64,000 nt of DNA from the NCBI RefSeq assembly GCF_000719095.1, contig NZ_JOEH01000004.1:558001-622000 (forward strand), in the 5' to 3' direction. The notes beneath the pieces are model-generated. The model was not told where the DNA came from. It ran no database searches and saw only the letters and a list, made by a program, of their open reading frames with translations. A program made the position numbers and the translations under genes. Positions 59,828 to 64,000 of the stretch are shown one piece after another (the first letter of the stretch is position 1; each line of letters opens with the position of its first letter). Source of the stretch: Streptacidiphilus jeojiense (GTDB lineage: Bacteria > Actinomycetota > Actinomycetes > Streptomycetales > Streptomycetaceae).

Positions 59828-62800
59828 ATGCAGTACGGCGTCCTCGGCACCACGCAGGCGCTCCGCGACGACGGCACCGAGGTGCCGCTCGGGGGGCAGC
59901 GGCTGCGCGCCCTGCTGGCCGCGCTGGTGCTGCGCGGCGGGCGGGCGGTGCCGGCCTGGGCGCTGATCGAGGAGATCTGGGGCGAGCAGCCCCCGGCCGA
60001 CCCGCAGGACGCGCTGCAGACGCTGGTCGCCCGGCTGCGCCGGGCCCTGGGCGCCGACCAACTGGTCTCGGCGGCGGACGGCTACCGGCTGACGGGCCAC
60101 CGCAGCGACCTGCGGCGCTTCGAGGAGCTGGCGGCGGCCGCGGACACCGACTCGCTGCGCGCCGCGCTGGCGCTGTGGCGCGGACCCGCCCTGGCCGACC
60201 TGCCGACCCGGACCGACGCGGCCGCCCGCTGCGAGGCGCAGCGGGACGCGGTGCGGCTGCGGCTGCTGGCCGAGGAGCTGGCGCTCGGGAACCCGGCCGG
60301 GGTGCTGGCCGAGCTGGCGGAGCTGATCGAGCGGCAGCCGCTGGACGAGCCGTTGCGGGCGCTCCAGCTGCGCGCCCTGCACCGGGCCGGGCGCACCCCC
60401 GAGGCGCTGCTGGGCTACCAGGACTTCCGCCGCCGCCTCGCCGAGGAGCTGGGCACCGACCCGGGACCCGAGCTGCGCGCCCTGCACCTCGAACTGCTCG
60501 CGCCGGCGCCCGGACCGGTACCCACCCCGGCGCCCACCCCGCCGCCCGAGCGCGCTCCCGCGCCGCAGGCCGCCCGGACCAATCTCCGCCCCCGGATGAC
60601 CAGCTTCGTCGGCCGCGACACCGACCTGGCCGCGCTGCGGTCCGCGCTCGCGTCCCGGCGGCTGCTGACCCTGATCGGTCCCGGCGGCAGCGGCAAGACC
60701 CGGCTGGCCCAGCAGGCCGCCGAGGCGCGGGCCGGCGACTTCCCGGACGGGGTGTGGATGGTCGAGCTGGCGCCGCTGGACGATCCGCAGGCGGTCACCG
60801 GCGCCGTCCTCAGCGCCCTCGGGCTGCGCGCCACCCAGTTGCACGTCGGCAGCAAGACCGATCCGCTGGCGGCCGAGTTGCTCTCCGGTCCGCTGGGCAG
60901 CGCGCCCGAGGCCGAGACGCCGCTGCGGCAACTGCTGGACCACTGCGCCCAGCGCCGGCTGCTGCTGGTCCTGGACAACTGCGAGCACCTGGTGCAGCCC
61001 GCCGCCGAGCTGGCCGAGCGGCTGATCACCGGCTGCCCCGGGGTCACCGTCCTGGCCACCAGCCGGGAGCCGCTGGGCGTGCCGGGCGAGGCCGTCGTCC
61101 CGGTCGACCCGCTGCCCGATCCGGCCGCCCTGCGGCTGCTGGCCGAGCGCGGCGCCGCCGCCCGCCCCGGCTTCGACCCGGCCGATCCAGCCCAGGACCC
61201 GGAGGCCTGCGCCGAGATCTGCCGCCGCCTGGACGGGCTGCCGCTCGCCATCGAGCTGGCCGCGGCCCGGCTAAGGGCCCTGACGCCACGTCAACTCGCG
61301 GACCGGCTGGACGGACGGTTCCAGCTGCTCGGCGGCGGCACCGGCAGCCGCACCCTGCTGCCGCGCCAGCAGACCCTGCGCGCCGTGGTCGACTGGAGCT
61401 GGGACCTGCTGGACAAGCCGGAACGCACCCTGCTGGCCCGGCTCTCGGTGTTCGCCGGCGGCTGGACCCTGGAGGCGGTCGAGGAGATCTGCGCGGACGA
61501 CTCGCTGCCCCGCGAGGAGGCGGTCGCCCTGCTGGCCTCCCTGGTCGACAAGTCGCTGGTCCAGGTCTCGCTGCGGACCGCGGACGGCCGCGGTCCGCGC
61601 TACCGGATGCTGGAGACCATCCACGAGTACGCCCGCGAGCGGCTGGCCGAACAACCTGCCGACGAGGAAGCGGAGATGACGCGCCGTCATCTGGTCTGGG
61701 CCCGGGAGCTGGCACGCACCACCGACCCGCTGCTGCGCGGCGGTGAGCAGCTCGGAGCCCTCGCCCTGCTGGAGGCCGAGCACGACAACCTCCGGGCCGC
61801 GCTGCGTCGGGCCGTCGCCGGCGGGGAGCAGCAGGAGGCGCTCTGCCTGGTGCTGTCGCTGGCCTGGTTCTGGACGCTGCGCGACTTCCAGGAGGAGGCC
61901 CGCAACTGGGTCGCGGCGGTGGCCGCGATCTACCCGGACGAGCCGGCGGCGGAGCTGTCCGGGCCGTCGTCGCAGGGACCGCCGTCGCAGGAACCGCTGC
62001 CGCAGGGACCGCTGCCGCAGGAACCACTGCCGCAGGGACCGCTGGACCTGCCGCCGCCCTGGTCCGCCGAGCTGCAGGACGAGGCCGTACGCGGTCTGCG
62101 AGTACTGCAACTGGTGAGCCTGGGCAGCGAGTTCGGCCGGATGCCGACACAGCCGCAACAGCAGGCCGTCGCCGCGATGCTGACCGGCTACCGCCCCGAA
62201 CTCCCGCAGTCGGCCCGGCTTCCGGTGCTCTACCGGGTGCAACTGGCGATGCAGTCGGGGCTGATGAACGAGCTGCACCCGGGCATCGACGACCTGGTCG
62301 AGTCCTGCCGGCTGCACGACCGCCCCTGGGAACTCGCCTACGCCCTGCAGTTGCGCTGCAAGCTGCGCAACGACCAGTCGGGGCAGCGGGTGCCAGCCGA
62401 GGCCGACGCCGCCGAGAGCCTGGGCCTGTTCACCCGGCTCGGCGACCGCTGGGGCATGGCCGAGGCGCTGGCGGGGCAGTCGGAGACGGCGGGGATGATC
62501 GGCGACTACGGGACCGCCGCCCGCTGCGCCCGCGAGGCCATCGAACTCGCCGAGAGCGTCGGCGCCGACCAGAGCATCCCCATCCTCCAGGTACGGCTCG
62601 GCGACGCACTGCTGGGTGCGGGCAGCCCGGAGGAGGGCGAGCACTGGCTGCGGCTCGGGGTGGAGTCGTCCCACAGCCACGGCCCGTTCGGGCAGGGCGC
62701 GGGCTTCTACGGAGCGGTGGTGCTGGCTGCGCTGCGGGCCCAGCAGGGCCGGTTCGCGGAGGCACGCGGTTTCCTGGAACCGCTGCTCCCGCCGTTCAGC

Positions 62801-63235
62801 GACAACAGTCTGGCCTCCATGCTGGGCGGAATGCTGGACTGCTTCCTGGGCTGGATCGACGCCATGGAGGGGCGGCCCGAGGAGGGTCGGCAGCGGTTGC
62901 GGCGCGGCCTCGCGTCCATCCTGGACCACCCGATGGCCTCGTTCGTCGACGAGACCTTCGCGCTGCTGATGGCGCCCACCTCGGCCTACATCCTGCTCGC
63001 CTGCCACCGGGCCAGCCTCGGCCGGGCCGAGCACCCGGAACTGCGGGCGATCCGGCTGCTCGGCGCCCACGACAGCAGGATCCCGCTCACCGCCGTCCAC
63101 CACCTGGCGCGACCGATGCTGGCCGAGACGGCGGACGAGCTGCGCCGGATCGTCGGCGACGAGGCCTACGAAGCCGCCCGCGCCGAGGGAGCGGCCCTCG
63201 ACACGGACGGCATCGTCGCGCTGCTGCGGGACTGA
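59828..63235 (+). CDS. AfsR/SARP-like regulator: BTAD, NB-ARC-type ATPase, TPR region
   Basis: The 1135-residue protein has an OmpR-like winged helix (about 1-90), a BTAD domain (96-224), a Pro-rich linker, an NTPase starting FVGRDTDLAAL with P-loop GPGGSGKT (284-291), LLLVLDNCEHL as Walker B and VLATSREPLGVPGE, DGLPLAIELAAARL, then a TPR-like helical region. This is the large LuxR/AfsR-type regulator class, often controlling secondary metabolism. A five-fold pentapeptide repeat (PLPQG/E) interrupts the helical part near residues 713-737. ATG 59828 with GGGAG upstream begins the conserved fold; frame open to 59654. Confidence 0.92.
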   Translation: MQYGVLGTTQALRDDGTEVPLGGQRLRALLAALVLRGGRAVPAWALIEEIWGEQPPADPQDALQTLVARLRRALGADQLVSAADGYRLTGHRSDLRRFEELAAAADTDSLRAALALWRGPALADLPTRTDAAARCEAQRDAVRLRLLAEELALGNPAGVLAELAELIERQPLDEPLRALQLRALHRAGRTPEALLGYQDFRRRLAEELGTDPGPELRALHLELLAPAPGPVPTPAPTPPPERAPAPQAARTNLRPRMTSFVGRDTDLAALRSALASRRLLTLIGPGGSGKTRLAQQAAEARAGDFPDGVWMVELAPLDDPQAVTGAVLSALGLRATQLHVGSKTDPLAAELLSGPLGSAPEAETPLRQLLDHCAQRRLLLVLDNCEHLVQPAAELAERLITGCPGVTVLATSREPLGVPGEAVVPVDPLPDPAALRLLAERGAAARPGFDPADPAQDPEACAEICRRLDGLPLAIELAAARLRALTPRQLADRLDGRFQLLGGGTGSRTLLPRQQTLRAVVDWSWDLLDKPERTLLARLSVFAGGWTLEAVEEICADDSLPREEAVALLASLVDKSLVQVSLRTADGRGPRYRMLETIHEYARERLAEQPADEEAEMTRRHLVWARELARTTDPLLRGGEQLGALALLEAEHDNLRAALRRAVAGGEQQEALCLVLSLAWFWTLRDFQEEARNWVAAVAAIYPDEPAAELSGPSSQGPPSQEPLPQGPLPQEPLPQGPLDLPPPWSAELQDEAVRGLRVLQLVSLGSEFGRMPTQPQQQAVAAMLTGYRPELPQSARLPVLYRVQLAMQSGLMNELHPGIDDLVESCRLHDRPWELAYALQLRCKLRNDQSGQRVPAEADAAESLGLFTRLGDRWGMAEALAGQSETAGMIGDYGTAARCAREAIELAESVGADQSIPILQVRLGDALLGAGSPEEGEHWLRLGVESSHSHGPFGQGAGFYGAVVLAALRAQQGRFAEARGFLEPLLPPFSDNSLASMLGGMLDCFLGWIDAMEGRPEEGRQRLRRGLASILDHPMASFVDETFALLMAPTSAYILLACHRASLGRAEHPELRAIRLLGAHDSRIPLTAVHHLARPMLAETADELRRIVGDEAYEAARAEGAALDTDGIVALLRD
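61964..62038. repeat. 15-bp coding minisatellite in the AfsR-like gene
   Basis: Five tandem 15-bp units of the form CCGCTGCCGCAGGGA encode P-x-x-Q-G/E; the last base pair alternates between Gly and Glu codons. Copy number could vary by slippage. Confidence 0.85.
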
Positions 63236-63257
63236 GCGCCTGTCTTCGCACCCCCGT

Positions 63258-63273
63258 CGGACCGTCAGGTCCG
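63258..63273. terminator. Short hairpin between convergent genes
   Basis: CGGACC and GGTCCG flank a 4-nt loop at the end of the AfsR-like gene; it overlaps the stop region of the permease gene on the other strand. Confidence 0.4.
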
Positions 63274-63999
63274 CTTCTTGAACTTCATCACCGCCAGCGG
63301 TGCGAACACCGCCGTCAGCCCCACCGACCAGGCCAGCACCTGCAGCGCCGGGTGCAGCACCGGGCCGCCGTTGATCAGCGCCCGGCTGGAGTCGGCCAGT
63401 GCGGACAGCGGGTTGACCTTGGTGAACGCCTGCAGCCAACCCGGCATGGTGCTGGTCGGTGCGAAGGTGGAGCTGCCGAACTGCAGCGGCATGATGATCA
63501 GGAACCCGATCCCCTGCACCGCCTGAGGGCTCTTCAGCGCCATGCCGAGCAGCATCGACACCCAGACCATCCCGGCCCCGAACGCCATCGCCAGCGCGAG
63601 CGCCAGCAGCAGTTGCAGCGGCCCGGTGTGGATCCGCAGGCCCAGCAGCATCGCGAAGGAGATCAGGATCACCAGCGACAGCAGCGAGCGGCAGCTCTCC
63701 GAGATCAGCTTGGAGATCAGCACCGAGGCCCGGCCGATGGGCAGGGTTCGGAACCGGTCCATCACGCCGGTCTGGAAGTCGGAGTTGAGCCCGGTGCCCA
63801 CGGCCATGGCCAGGCTGATGCCGATCTGCCCCAGCATCCCCGGGACCATGTACTGGATGTAGTGCCCCTGGCTGCCCGCCACCGCACCGCCGAACACGTA
63901 CACGAAGAGCACGGTGAAGATGATCGGCATCAGGATGGCGTCGAACATCGACTCGGGGTCGGCCTTGATCCGCATCAGATTGCGGCGGGTCAGCGCACC
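63265..63999 (-). CDS. ABC-2 type exporter permease (DrrB-like), 5' end outside window
   Basis: The frame is open to the window edge, with ALTRRNLMRIKADPESMFDAI preceding the first internal ATG at 63975, so the gene begins beyond 64,000. About five or six membrane segments (PIIFTVLFVYVFGGAVAG, LLSLVILISFAMLLGL, LLLALALAMAFGAGMVWVSMLLG, GIGFLIIMPLQFG, LAWSVGLTAVFAPLAV) and the signature GVMDRFRTLPIGRASVL place it with DrrB-type antibiotic exporters. The matching ATPase is presumably just upstream, outside the window. Confidence 0.9.
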   Translation of the reverse strand, partial: GALTRRNLMRIKADPESMFDAILMPIIFTVLFVYVFGGAVAGSQGHYIQYMVPGMLGQIGISLAMAVGTGLNSDFQTGVMDRFRTLPIGRASVLISKLISESCRSLLSLVILISFAMLLGLRIHTGPLQLLLALALAMAFGAGMVWVSMLLGMALKSPQAVQGIGFLIIMPLQFGSSTFAPTSTMPGWLQAFTKVNPLSALADSSRALINGGPVLHPALQVLAWSVGLTAVFAPLAVMKFKKRT

Positions 64000-64000
64000 G

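Overview
The window is chromosomal DNA of a high-GC filamentous actinobacterium, almost certainly a member of Streptomycetaceae (Streptomyces, Kitasatospora or Streptacidiphilus). Evidence: very strong G/C bias at third codon positions, many GTG and TTG starts, several apparently leaderless genes, and typical actinobacterial families (RNase H/acid-phosphatase fusion, AfsR-like regulator, NaeI and FxsT relatives, F420-dependent reductase, MoxR-DUF58-DUF4129 operon). The species cannot be settled from sequence reading alone.

Layout. 1-4.05 kb: 3' end of a phosphatase fusion gene, yaaA, and a secreted GH27 alpha-galactosidase. 4.1-12.8 kb: a conflict/RiPP locus. It holds a TIR protein and a VMAP protein that share the same N-terminal effector-associated domain, then a 1294-residue FxsT-like protein (SAV_2336-type N-terminus, NB-ARC, TPR). 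On the opposite strand are an HExxH enzyme of the alpha-ketoglutarate peptide-hydroxylase family and, directly upstream of it, a 59-codon gene that looks like an FxSxx-type precursor peptide but has lost the FxSxx ending. No radical SAM gene is present. 13.1-15.7 kb: an RNB-domain ribonuclease, a Uma2 nuclease-like protein, and rnpB (RNase P RNA).

16.2-30.7 kb is an accessory defence island with visibly relaxed base composition: a cytosine-5 DNA methyltransferase, two membrane proteins on the opposite strand, a GHKL (MutL/MORC-like) ATPase, a Z1-domain ATPase, and then a five-gene minus-strand operon. In transcription order that operon encodes an HNH-like protein, a ParB-fold protein, an SNF2-like helicase, a NaeI-family restriction endonuclease and a Vsr mismatch nuclease. 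These plausibly form one elaborated type II restriction system. 31-32.3 kb holds an HTH-like gene with a perfect 18-bp palindrome inside it and a stretch of unassigned DNA.

32.3-64 kb looks like core or lineage-conserved chromosome: an ABC-2 exporter with a two-component system; a LacI regulator; small membrane and L7/L12-like proteins; prfC; a zinc alcohol dehydrogenase and aldehyde dehydrogenase pair; an unusual MEDS-STAS-MEDS-HATPase protein; a TetR regulator; an FAD oxidoreductase; a lipoprotein; a prim-pol protein; map; the DUF4129-MoxR-DUF58 operon; an MFS exporter; an F420:NADPH oxidoreductase; a site-2 protease; an AfsR-like regulator; and the end of an ABC-2 permease running off the window.

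Palindromic elements sharing the core AGGGGCGCGGGGAACTGCGC mark several gene ends, mostly between convergent genes, and probably act as terminators. The strongest leads for something undescribed are the precursor-like gene at 12,586-12,765 with its neighbours, the NaeI/Z1/GHKL/ParB/helicase island, and the apparently locked STAS/HATPase regulator at 43.1-45.1 kb.
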